From: Ramlibacter terrae
GTDB lineage: Bacteria > Pseudomonadota > Gammaproteobacteria > Burkholderiales > Burkholderiaceae_C
DNA length: 64,000 nucleotides
Direction: 5' to 3'
Assembly (NCBI GenBank): GCA_013127575.1
Contig: CP053418.1
Location: 3,968,001-4,032,000, forward strand
A model generated the notes under the pieces. That model was given only the letters and a program-made list of their open reading frames with translations. It had not been told where the DNA came from and made no database searches. The translations under genes and the position numbers were made by a program. Shown piece after piece: positions 17,068-27,734 of the stretch. How positions within the stretch are numbered: position 1 is the stretch's first letter; each line of letters opens with the position of its first letter.

Positions 17068-17495
17068 TCAGCTCACCGAACCTTCTCCTGGTCCGGGCGC
17101 ACCGGTTGTGACCCATTCGGCCGGGGAGTACCCAAGCGCCTGCCAACGGGAAAAGAACGCCTCAACATGAGCGTTTTCGGGCCCGGCGAAGTGAATGTGC
17201 AGATCACCGTCATGACAGAACTGGAACTCAACGTCTTCCACCTTCACGAATAGGTCGTCGTTGCCAATGGATCCGATGCCAGATGCCTCGACTTCACTAA
17301 CTTTACGGCGAAGCTCACTGAACTGAACTTCTTCGTCATCCCACGTCGGTCTGGGTAGTACTCGTTTCCCCATGCAAACCCAAAGAGGACACGACAGGAA
17401 TTCACTGCCCGCTCGGTGAAGTATCGAACCATTTCATCCAGCTCTCGCTCCAGTGCCGCTCGGTCGAGTATGGAGGTGAGTACCTGCCGGCTCAT
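17068..17495 (-). CDS. First integron cassette gene, unknown function, one frame break
   Basis: About 142 aa. ATG 17495 is six bases from the attI/cassette core and TGA 17070-17068 abuts attC copy D: textbook cassette packing. N-terminal frame: MSRQVLTSILDRAALERELD, RYFTERAVNSCRVLFGFAWG. After the join near 17345: WDDEEVQFSELRRKVSEVEA, VEDVEFQFCHDGDLHIHFAG, FFSRWQALGYSPAEWVTTG. It is soluble and acidic with no signal peptide. No family recognised. Being first in the array it is the most recently captured and the most likely to be expressed. Confidence 0.7.
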
Positions 17496-17745
17496 TCTGA
17501 TGCCTAACTAGTTATAGCCCGCACATCCACCCCCGAAAACCAAGCGCCTCTCTTCATCCCGTTTCCCTCTTCCTACTGCAAGTTCTTGATTTATAGCCGT
17601 TTCACGCCGGCAGCCCGATGACTTTGCGGCATCAGACCGCCGGAGAACTCGTCAAGATCGCCAAATAACACCTCGCCTTCGCATCACGCCGGGCATCTGA
17701 CTTGGCGTGGAAGCTTGATCCGACTGGCATTCGCGCCGATACTGT
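17496..17745. promoter_or_regulatory. attI: attI region and integrase promoter
   Basis: The stretch between cassette 1 and the integrase gene has no credible ORF. On the minus strand it contains a perfect core GTTAGGC (17508-17502, GTTRRRY) where cassette 1 is joined. The cassette's own R'' box GCCTCAC pairs with it save one position, as expected for a cassette inserted here. The rest should hold the integrase promoter and the outward cassette promoter. At 17742-17756, overlapping the integrase start, CTGTATGCAAACCAG resembles a LexA box (CTGT-N8-ACAG) but is one base short, so SOS control is only suggested. Confidence 0.7.
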
Positions 17746-18778
17746 ATGCAAACCAGCTCGCAGTCGCCCGGCAAAATCCGCACGCTGCCCGCGCGTCCGC
17801 CCTGCAGGCCACGCGCCTGCTCGACCAGTTGCGCGAACGCGTCCGCTACCTGCATTACAGCTTGCGAACCGAAGAAGCCTACCTGAAGTGGGTCCGCTTC
17901 TTCATCCACTTCCACGGCCTGCGGCACCCGCGCGAAATGGGGCAGCCGGAAGTGGAGGCCTTCCTCACCATGCTTGCCACCGAGCGCCACGTCTCTGCCT
18001 CGACCCACCGGCAGGCGTTGAGTGCGCTGCTGTTCCTCTACAAGGAGGTGCTCGGCGTGCAGTTGCCCCGGCTCGATGCCATCGGTCGCCCCAGCGTCAA
18101 GAAGCGCCTGCCGACGGTTCTCACGCCGCTCGAAGTGAACAGGCTGATCGGTTGCATCGAAGGCGAGACAGGCCTCCTCGCGCGCCTGCTTTACGGCACG
18201 GGCATGCGACTGATGGAGGCGCTCAAGCTCCGCGTCAAGGACGTGGAGTTCGATCACGGCGCGATCGTCGTTCGCGAGGGCAAGGGCGCGAAAGACCGCG
18301 TGGTCATGTTGCCCCTTTCACTCCGGTGCCCCTGCGCACCCAGCTGGAGCACGGCCGACGCCTGTGGGAGGCCGACCGCGCCTCCGGCCATGGCGGCGTT
18401 TTCATGCCGGACGCGCTGGAGGCGAAGTACCCGCGCGCGGGTCGATCTGGGCATGGCACTGGGTCGTCCCCGCGCGCGCGCTGTCCATCGATCCGCGCAC
18501 GGGCGAAGAGCGTCGCCACCACCTGCACCCCGACCGGCTTTCGCGCGCCATCAAGCGCGCCGCGGCCCAGCCCAGTCCGGCATCGACAAGCACGTCTCCG
18601 CCCATGCCCTGCGCCACAGCTTCGCCACCCATCTCCTGCAGGCCGGCACCGACATCCGCACGGTGCAGGAGCTCTGGGCCACAGCGACGTCAGCACCACC
18701 ATGATCTACGCCCATGTGCTCAAGGTCGCCGCCCCCGGGCTTTGCAGTCCGCTCGACGCCCTGCACACCTTCCACTGA
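17746..18778 (+). CDS. intI: Integron integrase, five frame breaks
   Basis: Tyrosine recombinase that moves cassettes between attC and attI. After joining frames: RLLDQLRERVRYLHYSLRTE (N-terminal SAM-like domain), PTVLTPLEVNRLIGCIEG, LLYGTGMRLMEALKLRVKDV (first catalytic Arg), the integron-integrase-specific insertion VVPARALSIDPRTGEERRHH, HALRHSFATHLLQAGTDI (His and second Arg) and GHSDVSTTMIYAHVL (last His and the Tyr nucleophile). The insertion distinguishes it from XerC/D. Start ATG 17746 (MQTSSQSPG) matches family starts. Breaks at about 17805, 18326, 18446, 18571 and 18675; the last four fall exactly at CCWGG-restorable points. Confidence 0.9.
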
Positions 18779-18782
18779 GCCC

Positions 18783-18977
18783 CTACCCCGCCGGGTTCCG
18801 CAGCAAGTACCTTCCCAGCGCCTTCCAGAACCCTTCCCCCGCATGCGCCTTCGCCAGCGCGCCCACGTCCGCGTAACCCTTGTGGAGCACCATGGCGCAG
18901 ATGCCGGCCAGCATCAGGATCGCCAGCACCTGCAGCACGGTCTTGAAGATCTCCTCCCCGCGCGTGCCCCGGCTCAC
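18783..18977 (-). CDS. Small single-pass membrane protein
   Basis: 64 aa from a GTG at 18977 that overlaps the stop of the ABC exporter (GTGA), so it is translationally coupled to it. One hydrophobic helix FKTVLQVLAILMLAGICAMV, with a charged N-terminus SRGTRGEE and a tail GEGFWKALGRYLLRNPAG. Function unknown; it could be an accessory of the exporter. Confidence 0.65.
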   Translation of the reverse strand: MSRGTRGEEIFKTVLQVLAILMLAGICAMVLHKGYADVGALAKAHAGEGFWKALGRYLLRNPAG

Positions 18978-20855
18978 ATCCCGATCACTTCCTGCAGGCC
19001 GGCCTCGCCGGCTTCCCTCTCGCTGCTGCGCTGCAGCGCCCACATGTCGGCGTAGCGCCCGCCCTGCGCCAGCAGCTCCCGGTGCGTGCCGCGTTCGATG
19101 ATGCGGCCGGCCTCCATCACCCCGAGGATCTCGTGGGCATCGACCACGGTGGAGAGGCGGTGCGCGATCAGCAGCGTGGTCTTGTTGCGCGCGGCGCTTT
19201 TCAGCTCCGCCCGGATCGCCTTCTCGTTGGCGCTGTCCAGCGCCGAAGTCGCCTCGTCGAAGATCAGGATGGGCGGGTTCTTCAGCAGCGTGCGCGCGAT
19301 GGCCACGCGCTGCTTCTCGCCGCCCGACAGCTTCAGCCCGCGCTCGCCCACCATCGTCTGGTAGCCGCGCGGGGTCGAGTCGATGAAGGCGTGGATGCGC
19401 GCGGCGCGGGCCGCTTCCTCCACTTCGGCACGGCTCGACCCCGGCCGCCCGTACGCGATGTTGTATTCGACGGTGTCGTTGAACAGCACGGTGTCCTGCG
19501 GCACGATGCCGATCGACTGCCGCACGCTCGCCTGCGTCACGTTGCGCACATCGCGCCCCGCAATGGTGATGCGCCCCTGCTGCACGTCGTAGAAGCGGTA
19601 CAGCAGCCGCGCCAGCGTCGACTTGCCCGAGCCCGACGGCCCCACCACCGCCACCGTCTTGCCCGCGGGGATCTCGAAGCTCACGTCGCGCAGGATCTGC
19701 CGGTTGGAGTCGTAGGCGAAGTCGACGTTCTCGAAGCGGACGGTCCAGTCGGTCGCTGGCCCCGCCGCCAGCGACGTCGCTTCCGGCCGGTCCGCGATCT
19801 CGCGTTCCTTCTCCATCAGCGTGAACATCTTGTCCAGGTCGGTCAGGCTCTGCTTGATCTCGCGGTACAGCACGCCCAAAAAGTTGAGCGGGATGTACAG
19901 CTGGATCATGAAGGCGTTGATCATCACCAGGTCGCCGAGCGTCATGCGCCCTTCGGCTACGCCCAGCGTGGCGCGGTACAGCATCGCCACCAGGCCGATG
20001 GCGATGATCACCTGCTGGCCCGTGTTCAGCAGCGAGAGCGTGGTCTGGCTTTTCAGCCGCGCGCGGCGCAGGCGCTCCAGGCTTTCGTCGTAGCGCCGGC
20101 CTCGAAGCCTTCGTTGTTGAAGTACTTGACGGTTTCGTAGTTCAGCAGCGAGTCCACGGCCTTGGTGTGCGCGGCCGAATCGAACTCGTTGGCTTCGCGG
20201 CGGAACTGGGTGCGCCACTCCGTCACGGTCACCGTGAAGACCACGTACACCACCAGCGCCGCGATCGTGATCCACGCGAACCACGCGTCGAACTTCACGG
20301 CGAGGATGCCCAGCACCAGCGCCACCTCGATCAGCGTCGGCACGATGCTGTACAGCGAATACGAGATGAGCGACTCGATGCCGCGCACGCCGCGCTCGAT
20401 GTCGCGCGTCATGCCGCCGGTCTGGCGTTCGAGGTGGAAGCGCAGCGAAAGCGCGTGCAGGTGCTGGAAGGTTTCCAGCGCGATACTGCGCGCGGCGCCT
20501 TGCGTGGCCTTGGCGAACACCAGCTCGCGCAGTTCGGTGAACAGCGTCGTCGACAGCCGCAGCAGGCCGTAGCCCACCAGCAGCGCCACGGGCACCACCA
20601 GCACCGTGCTGGTGTCGCCCGGCTTGATGTCCATCGCGTCCACCAGCTCCTTGAGCAGCAGCGGCACGCTGACGTTGGCCAGCTTGGCCGCCACCATGAA
20701 GGCCAGCGCGGCGATCACGCGCCACTTGTACTGCCAGAGGTAGGGGAACAGGCGCCGCAGGGTGCTCCAGTCGGAGCGGCCCGGTGCGGGCGAGGGGGTG
20801 GCCCCCGGCACAGCAGGGATGGTGGGGGAGCTGAGTTCGCCGCCGCGGCGCATGG
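18974..20855 (-). CDS. Atm1/HMT1-type ABC exporter (fused permease-ATPase), one frame break
   Basis: About 627 aa. N-terminal six-helix exporter domain (LFPYLWQYKWRVIAALAFMV, VSVPLLLKELVDAMD, ERQTGGMTRDIERGVRGIES, YETVKYFNNEGFEA) and C-terminal ATPase with Walker [10 protein letters not shown], signature LSGGEKQRVAIARTLL, Walker B LIFDEATSALD and the H-loop LIAHRLST. The segment ETVKYFNNE is typical of the Atm1/ABCB7 group, which exports glutathione-linked sulfur or metal conjugates. The break at about 20098 reads GAGGCCGGCGC, restored by CCAGG to give EARRYDESLE. Divergent from the thioesterase gene at 20893. Confidence 0.9.
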
Positions 20856-20892
20856 AGGACAATCTGGGCTGAGAGTTCTCCAGATTGTGCCC

Positions 20893-21321
20893 ATGTCCGC
20901 AAATGCCAGTGCCCCCGAAGGCCACATCACCCCCGCGCCGGCCGCGCCGCCTTCCGACAAGGAGCTGGTGCTCAAGGTGATCCCGATGCCGTCGGACACC
21001 AACGGCAACGGCGACATCTTCGGCGGCTGGGTCATGTCGCAGGTCGACCTGGCGGGCTCGGTGCTGCCCGCCCGCATCATCCGCGGCCGCATGGCGACCG
21101 TGGCCGTCAACGAGTTCGTGTTCAAGCAGCCGGTGCGCGTGGGCGACATCTGCAGCTTCTTTTCGGCCGTCAAGCGCATGGGCCGCACCTCGATCACGGT
21201 CGAAGTCGAAGTCTTCGCCGAAAGCTTCGGCGCCCGGGGCAAGTTCGTGAAGGTGACCCAGGCCCTGCTGACGTACGTGGCCATCGACGAGAACGGCCGC
21301 CCGCGGCCGATCCCGCGCTAG
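20893..21321 (+). CDS. Acyl-CoA thioesterase, YciA-like hotdog
   Basis: 142 aa, unbroken. The hotdog signature PSDTNGNGDIFGGWVMSQVD with DLAGSVLPARI is the active-site helix of YciA/BACH acyl-CoA thioesterases (Asp in GGWVMSQVD). It hydrolyses acyl-CoAs in the cytoplasm. The first 20 residues are Ala/Pro-rich and probably disordered. Its stop overlaps the stop of the convergent hydratase gene by four bases. Chain-length preference cannot be read from the sequence. Confidence 0.9.
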   Translation: MSANASAPEGHITPAPAAPPSDKELVLKVIPMPSDTNGNGDIFGGWVMSQVDLAGSVLPARIIRGRMATVAVNEFVFKQPVRVGDICSFFSAVKRMGRTSITVEVEVFAESFGARGKFVKVTQALLTYVAIDENGRPRPIPR

Positions 21322-22124
21322 AACGTCCCGTGCCGCCCTTCGCCTGAGGCGAAGCGGCCCGCTCCCTGCAGGCCATCGGCGATCCGCGCCTTGCTGCGTT
21401 CCCATTCGCCGTGCAAGGCCTCGGCCAGCGGCTTGTCCCATTGGTCGTAGGCGTTCATCCGGTCGGCCCGCATCGTCGCCTGCGGAAACTTGGCCAGTTG
21501 CTGCGCGAGGGCCACGGCCGCTTCCAGCGCACCGCCATGCGGCACCACGCGGTTGGCCAGCCCGATCCGCAGCGCCTCCTCCGCCTCCACCTTGCGGCCC
21601 GTGAGGATCAGGTCCATGGCATGGCCCATGCCCACCAGCCGCGGCAGCCGCACCGTGCCGCCGTCGATCAGCGGCACGCCGAAGCGCCGGCAGTAGACGC
21701 CGAAGTAGGCGTCCTCTTCCATCACGCGCAGGTCGCACCACAGCGCCAGCTCCATGCCGCCGGCCACGGCGGCGCCGCCGACCGCCGCGATCACCGGCTT
21801 GGAGAGCAGCAGCCGCGACGGACCCATGGGGCCGGGCGGCTGCGCGTCGCCGGGTTCGAAGTCCAGGCCGGCGAGCACGTTCGCCCCGCCCTCCTCCTGC
21901 GCCATCCGCGCCCCGTATTGCAGGTCCCATCCGGCGCAGAAGTGACCATTGGCGCCATGGAACACCGCCACCCGCGCGTTCGCGTCCGCGTCGAAGGCAA
22001 GGAAGGCCTCGTGCAGCCGCCTCGCCGTGGCGCTGTCGACCGCGTTGCGCACCTGCGGACGGTCGAGGGTGACGATGGTGATGTCGCCGCGCTGCTCGCT
22101 GCGCACTGCGTTGCCGTGGTCCAT
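21318..22124 (-). CDS. Enoyl-CoA hydratase/isomerase family protein
   Basis: 268 aa crotonase-fold protein from ATG 22124 (MDHGNAVRSEQRGDITIVTL). Oxyanion-hole segments FHGANGHFCAGWDLQ and AVGGAAVAGGMELALWCDLR are present; the usual catalytic Glu region reads GGTVRLPRLVGMGHAMDLI. An enoyl-CoA hydratase or isomerase role is the family expectation; the exact reaction is open. Convergent with the thioesterase gene and divergent from livH. Confidence 0.88.
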   Translation of the reverse strand: MDHGNAVRSEQRGDITIVTLDRPQVRNAVDSATARRLHEAFLAFDADANARVAVFHGANGHFCAGWDLQYGARMAQEEGGANVLAGLDFEPGDAQPPGPMGPSRLLLSKPVIAAVGGAAVAGGMELALWCDLRVMEEDAYFGVYCRRFGVPLIDGGTVRLPRLVGMGHAMDLILTGRKVEAEEALRIGLANRVVPHGGALEAAVALAQQLAKFPQATMRADRMNAYDQWDKPLAEALHGEWERSKARIADGLQGAGRFASGEGRHGTF

Positions 22125-22242
22125 GCCAAAGATTAAACCGCGGGCCCGCCGGCGTCCACTGGGCGACACCCTCCGGGCGAACCCTCTCACGGACGGGGCC
22201 CCGGCACGGCTATAACCGGCCACCATTCGGGAGAGGCAAGCG

Positions 22243-23118
22243 GTGCAATTCCTTCAACTGGTGATCGGCGGCATCGCGCAAGGATGCATCTACGGCCTGA
22301 TCGCCCCGGGCTTCGTGCTCATCTACAAGGCCACGGAGACGGTCAGCTTCGCGCAGGGCGAGCTGATGATGCTCGGCGCGTTCTTCGGCCTGGCCGCCAT
22401 GACGATGATGGGGTTCCCGTTCTGGCTCGCCGTCATCAGCGCCATCGCCGCCATGGCGTTGTTCGGCGTCATCCTCGAAACGATCGTGATCCGTCCCATC
22501 CCGGGGCAGCCTGCCTTCTCGATCGTGATGCTCACCATCGGCATCGGCTACGTGGCGCGCGGGCTGATCACGATGATCCCCAACATCGGCACCGAGACGC
22601 ACACGCTGCCGGTGCCCTACAAGGACCAGGTCTGGAACGTCGGCGGCCTGGTGCTGAACGTCGAGCAGATGGTCGTGATCGCGGCCACGGCGGTGCTTTG
22701 CGCGCTGCTCTACACCGTGTTCCGCTACAGCAAGGTCGGCATCGCGATGCAGGCGGCTTCGCAGAACCAGCTGGCCGCGTACTACATGGGCATCCCGGTC
22801 AAGCGCCTGAACAGCTGGTGTGGGGCCTCGCCGCCGGCGTCGCCGCCGTCGCCGGCCTGCTGCTGGCGCCCATCACCTTCGTGCACGCCAACATGGGCTT
22901 CATCGGCCTCAAGGCCTTTCCGGCGGCGGTGGTCGGCGGCTTCGGCAGCCTGCCGGGCGCCATCGTCGGCGGCCTGATCATCGGCGTGGTGGAGTCGCTC
23001 TCGGGCTTCTACCTGCCGGAAGGCTTCAAGGACATCGCGGCCTACATCGTGGTGCTGGTCATGCTCGTCGTTGCCGCCGAACGGCCTGTTCGGCGAGAAG
23101 CTGCGGAAGAAGGTCTGA
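22243..23118 (+). CDS. livH: Branched-chain amino acid-type ABC permease LivH, two frame breaks
   Basis: GTG start at 22243 after GAGAGGCAAG. Inner-membrane permease with GGIAQGCIYGLIAPGFVLIY at the N-terminus and LITFVHANMGFIGLKAF-type text later. Breaks at about 22814 (AGCTGGTG, where AGCCTGGTG restores the frame) and about 23082 (AG missing from CCAGG, giving ARPNGLFGEKLRKKV at the end). First gene of livHMGF. In Burkholderiales such systems import amino acids, amides or aromatic acids, so the branched-chain label is only the family name. Confidence 0.9.
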
Positions 23119-23120
23119 CC

Positions 23121-24199
23121 ATGCGCTTCCTCTTCAAGACCGACTACAACCGGGACATCAAGCTCGCCAAGCATGGCGGACACGTGTTCTGGTACGGGCT
23201 GCTCGGCGCCGTGCTGGTGGCGGCGCCGCTGCTGCTGTCCGAATACCTGCTGGCGCAGCTCACCTTCATCCTGATCTACGGCGTGGTCGGCCTCGGCCTG
23301 ATGCTGCTGGCCGGCTACACCGGGCTGTTCTCGATCGGGCATGCGGCCTTTTTCGGCGTCGGCGCATACGCGCAGGCCGTGCTCACCGGCATGGGATGGC
23401 CGTTCCCGTTCGCGCTGGCGGTCGGCGCGGTGCTGTCGGCCGCCGTCGGCATCGTCGTCGGCCTGCCGGCGCTGCGCGTGAAGGGCATCTACACGGGCAT
23501 CGCGACGCTGTCCTTCGGCTTCATCGTCGAAGAAGTGTTCGCGCGCTGGGAGAGCGTCACCGGCGGCAACGCGGGCAAGACCGTGGGCTCCGTCAAGATG
23601 TTCGGCTGGACGGCGGACACCGGCACCTCGTTCTACTTCGTCTGCCTGGTCGTCGCGGTGCTGTGCACGCTGGCCTGCCTGAACCTGCTGCGCTCGCCCA
23701 CCGGGCGCGCCTTCGTCGCCATCCGCGATTCGGAGATCTCCGCGCAGAGCATGGGCATCCATCTGGCGCGGTACAAGACGCTCAGCTTCGCGATCTCGGC
23801 GGGCCCGGCCGGCATCGGCGGCGCGCTGTACGCGCATGCCATCCGCTTCCTCTCGCCCGACCAATTCAACATCATCCAGTCGATCGACCTGCTGCTGATG
23901 GTGGTGATCGGCGGGCTCGGCTCCATCCACGGCGCCTTCCTCGGCGCCATCTTCCTGATCGGGCTGCCGCAGGCGATCGGCGCGGTGAAGGACTTCCTGC
24001 CCGACGCCATCGGCCAGGCGCCGGGCCTGAAGGCGGTGGTGTACGGCACGGTGCTGATCGGGTTCGTGATGTTCGAGAGCCGCTGGGGCTGTACGGCCGC
24101 TGGCTGAAGGTGCGCACCTACCTGCAGCTCTTCCCGTTCTATCGCAAGGGCCTGTTCAAGCGGCAGAAGTCGTTCCAGAAATCGGACCGCCTGAAATGA
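23121..24199 (+). CDS. livM: Branched-chain amino acid-type ABC permease LivM, one frame break
   Basis: About 359 aa, ATG 23121 just after livH. Hydrophobic throughout; typical blocks are [40 protein letters not shown] and [19 protein letters not shown]. The frame breaks at about 24090 after MFES, one C missing from a GGCCTG stretch, and the tail [20 protein letters not shown] then continues to [12 protein letters not shown]. The stop overlaps the livG ATG (ATGA). Confidence 0.9.
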
Positions 24200-25002
24200 G
24201 CGACGACATCCTTCTTTCCGCCGGGAACATCAGCGTGCGCTTCGGCGGCGTGCTGGCCGTCAACGACGTCAGCTTCGACGTGCGGCGCGGCGAGGTCTTC
24301 ACGCTGATCGGCCCCAACGGCGCCGGCAAGACGACCGTGTTCAACCTGATCAGCCGCATCTACAACCCCACCGCCGGCAGCATCGTCTTCGAAGGCAAGC
24401 CGCTCACGACGCAGCCGCCGCACCGCATCGCCGCGCTGGGCATCGCGCGCACCTTCCAGAACATCGAGCTGTTCGAGCACGCCTCGGTGCTGCACAACCT
24501 GCTGATCGGGCGCCACACGCACCACCGTTCCGGCATCTTCAGCGAGATGTTCTTCACCGGCAAGGTGCGGGCCGCCGAGATCGCCGCGCGCGAGAAGGTC
24601 GAACAGGTGATCGACCTGCTCGACCTGCAGCACCACCGCGACACGATGGTGGCCGGCCTGCCCTACGGCGTGCGCAAGGTGGTCGAACTGGCCCGCGCGC
24701 TGTGCACCGAACCCAAGCTGCTGCTGCTCGACGAGCCCTCCTCCGGCCTGAACGTCGAAGAGACGGGCGACATGGCTTTCTGGATCCAGGACATCAAGCA
24801 CGAGCTCGGCATCACCGTGTTGATGGTGGAACACGACATGACGCTGGTCTCCAAGGTCAGCGACCGCGTGCTTGCCATGAACCGGGGCGAGGTGCTCGCC
24901 AGCGGCACGCCGCGCGAGGTGCAGGCGCATCCGGGCGTGATCGAGGCTTACCCGGGCACGGCGGAAGACGTGTCGGGGCTGCGCCGGGAGGCCGCGCGAT
25001 GA
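24196..25002 (+). CDS. livG: Branched-chain amino acid-type ABC ATPase LivG
   Basis: 268 aa, unbroken. Walker [10 protein letters not shown] (residues 39-47), [20 protein letters not shown] (Q-loop region typical of LivG), signature [15 protein letters not shown], Walker [13 protein letters not shown], switch His in MVEHDMTLV. The signature is the LivG-type variant rather than LSGG. Couples by overlapping start and stop codons to livM and livF. Confidence 0.95.
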   Translation: MSDDILLSAGNISVRFGGVLAVNDVSFDVRRGEVFTLIGPNGAGKTTVFNLISRIYNPTAGSIVFEGKPLTTQPPHRIAALGIARTFQNIELFEHASVLHNLLIGRHTHHRSGIFSEMFFTGKVRAAEIAAREKVEQVIDLLDLQHHRDTMVAGLPYGVRKVVELARALCTEPKLLLLDEPSSGLNVEETGDMAFWIQDIKHELGITVLMVEHDMTLVSKVSDRVLAMNRGEVLASGTPREVQAHPGVIEAYPGTAEDVSGLRREAAR

Positions 25003-25789
25003 CCGCCCCCGTCACCGACCAGCCCGTGCTGAAGCTCCTCAACGTCGAGAGCGCCTACGGCCCGATCAAGGCGATCGCGGCGGCGTCAGCCTGCAGGTGC
25101 GGCGCGGCGAGATCGCCACCGTGCTGGGCTCCAACGGCGCCGGCAAGTCCACCATCCTCAAGACCATCAGCGGGATCATCGATCCGCGCAAGGGCAGCAT
25201 CGAGTTCAAGGGCGAGCCGATCACCGCGCGCGATCCCGCGCACATCGTGCAGATGGGCCTCTCGCACGTGCCCGAGGGCCGCGAGGTGTTCCCGCTGCTG
25301 TCGGTGCGCGACAACCTGCTGATGGGCGCGTACACCCGCAAGGACAAGGACGGCATCGCCCGCGACATGGAGGCGGTGTGCAACTACTTTCCGATCCTGC
25401 GCGAGCGCTTCACGCAGGACGCCGGGCTGCTCTCGGGTGGGCAGCAGCAGATGCTGGCGATCTCGCGCGCCATCATGGCGTCGCCCGACCTGATCCTGCT
25501 CGACGAGCCCAGCCTCGGCCTGTCGCCCAAGCTCACCAAGGAGATCTTCGAGATCGTGGTGCGCATCAACCGCGAGCGCGGCACCACGATCCTGCTGGTG
25601 GAGCAGAACGCCAACATGGCGCTCAACGCCTCCGACTACGGCTACGTGCTGGAGAACGGCCGCATCGTGATGGAAGACACCTGCGCGAAGCTGCGCGAGA
25701 AGGACGACATCAAGGAGTTCTACCCGGGCATGAAGGAAGTGGGGGTGCGCGGGGAGCGGCGCTGGAAGAAGAAGAAGAACTGGAGATGA
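24999..25789 (+). CDS. livF: Branched-chain amino acid-type ABC ATPase LivF, one frame break
   Basis: About 263 aa from ATG 24999 ([20 protein letters not shown]), overlapping the livG stop. Walker A GSNGAGKST, signature LLSGGQQQMLAISRAI, Walker B LILLDEPSLGLS, VEQNANMAL at the switch. One base is missing at about 25082, between AIA and GVSLQVRRGE. The C-terminus has a run of lysines (WKKKKNW), unusually basic. Confidence 0.92.
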
Positions 25790-25800
25790 AGCCCCAACCT

Positions 25801-25872
25801 TGTCATTGCGGGCTTGACCCGCAATCCATTTGTCCGCCGTCGCACGGATCCCGGGTCGAGCCCGGGATGACA
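25801..25872. repeat. Dispersed palindromic repeat, copy 2
   Basis: Same two-armed element as at 2551-2608: tgtcattgcgggcttgac with cccgcaatcca, a short spacer, then ggatcccgggtcgagcccgg and gatgaca. It fills the gap between livF and the acyl-CoA ligase and ends six bases before the ligase start, so it supplies the ligase's upstream context. A hairpin here could separate expression of the ligase from livF. Confidence 0.85.
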
Positions 25873-25877
25873 CCATC

Positions 25878-27732
25878 ATGAGCAATCTCTGGGACCTGAC
25901 CCACATCAAGCCCGTCACCGACATCGTGCTGGCCGGGGACACGATTCCCGCCATGTTCTGGAACGCCGTGCGCGATCGCGCCGACAGCGTGTGGATGCGG
26001 CAGAAGGATTTCGGCATCTGGCGCAGCTGGAGCTGGTCGCACACCGGCACCATCGTGCGCGAGCTGGCGCATGGCCTGATCGCGCTCGGCATGCAGCCCC
26101 GCGACACCGCCTCCATCCTCGGCAACACCAGCGCCGAGTGGGTGTGGGCCGACCTCGCCATCCTGAGCGCCGGCGCCGTCTCCAACGGCATCTACCCCAC
26201 CGACGCCGCCTCGCAGGTGCAGTACCTCTGCGAAGACTCCGGCACCCGCGTGCTGTTCGTCGAAGACGAGGAGCAGCTGGACAAGGCGCTCGAAGTGCGC
26301 GCGCAACTGCCGCGGCTGGAAAAGATCGTCGTCTTCGACATGGAGGGCCTGCGCGACCTGCAGGACCCCATGGTGATCAGCCTCGATGCGCTGCGCGAGC
26401 TGGGGCGCGCCCACATCGAACAGGACCCGGGTGCGCTGGAGCAGCGCGTGGCCGGTTGCAAGGCAGACGAACTCGCGATCCTCGTCTACACCTCGGGCAC
26501 CACGGGCAAGCCCAAGGGCGGCATGCACAGCCACGGCGCGCTGACGTACATGGTGCATGCGTACAACCGCTTCCTGCCGCAGACCGGGCGCGACGAGCGC
26601 ATGTGCTTCCTGCCCCTGTGCCACATCGCCGAGCGCATCGCCGGCGAGTACTTCCCGCTCTACACCGGCTCCATCGTCAACTTCGTCGAGAACCCCGAGA
26701 CGGTGCCGGAGAACATCCGCGAGATCCAGCCGACGGTGTTCTTCGCCGTGCCGCGCGTTTGGGAGAAGTTCTATTCGGGCGTGATGATCGGCCTGAAGGA
26801 AGCCAGCCGCCTGCAGCAGGCCACGTACGGGTGGGCCATCGGCGTCGGCACCACCATCGCCGACAAGGTGCTGGCGGGGCAGCCCATCGACGGCGTGCTC
26901 AAGGCCAAGTTCCGGGTAGCCCGCTGGGTTGCGCTCGACAACGTGCGCAAGCTGATCGGCATCCACCGCGCGCGTTTCCTGCTCACCGGCGCCGCGCCGA
27001 TCTCCGCCGACCTCGTGCGCTGGTACCGGCGCTCGGCGTGCCGATGCTGGAAGCATGGGGCATGACGGAGACCTGCGGCGCTTCCACCTGCGTGCCGCCC
27101 CGGAAGATCAAGCCCGGTTCCATCGGCCCGGCCGGCGAGCACAACCAGATGCGCATCGAGGCCGCCACCGGTGAAATCCAGGTCAAGGGCCCGAACGTCT
27201 TCATGGGCTACCTGAACCAGCCGGAGAAGACCGCGGAATCCTTCACCGCGGACGGCTGGTTCCGCACCGGCGACGTCGGCACGGTGGACGAGGACGGCTT
27301 CTACCGCATCACCGACCGGATGAAGGACATCATCATCACGGCGGGCGGCAAGAACGTGACGCCCAGCGAGTTCGAGAACGAGCTCAAGTTCTCGCCCTAC
27401 ATCACCGACGCCGTGGTGATCGGCGATGCGCGCCCCTACCTCACGGTCATCGTCATGATCGACCAGGAGAACGTGGAGAAGTACGCGCAGGACAACGACG
27501 TGCCGTTCTCCAACTACGCCAGCCTGACCAAGGCGCCCGAAGTGCAGGCGCTGATCCGGCCGAGATCGACCGCGTCAACAAGAAATTCGCGCGGGTCGAG
27601 CAGGTCAAGAAGTTCTTCCTGCTCGACACGCAGCTCTCGGCGGAAGACGAGGAGCTGACGCCCACCATGAAGTTGAAGCGCAAGCTGGTGCAGACCAAGT
27701 ACGCGCCGCAGATCGAAGCGATGTACTCGTAG
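25878..27732 (+). CDS. AMP-forming long-chain acyl-CoA synthetase in the liv operon, two frame breaks
   Basis: About 618 aa, ANL superfamily, activating a carboxylic acid with ATP and CoA. A5 to A10 motifs visible: LVYTSGTTGKPKGGMHSHGA (P-loop), LLTGAAPISADLV, EAWGMTETCG, GWFRTGDVGTVDEDGFYRIT, TDRMKDIIITAGGKNVTPSE (hinge and CoA part). Breaks at about 27028 (TACCGGCGC, CCTGG restores WYLALGVPMLEA) and 27560 (ATCCGGCC, CCAGG restores ALIQAEIDRV). The size and FACS-like motifs fit long-chain or aromatic acyl-CoA ligase. Its place between livF and two livK genes suggests the imported ligand is an acid that is activated at once. Confidence 0.9.
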
Positions 27733-27734
27733 CC

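Noticed and set aside
17652..18257. Minus-strand frame opposite the integrase start
   Set aside because: Antisense to a confidently recognised integrase domain; no support.
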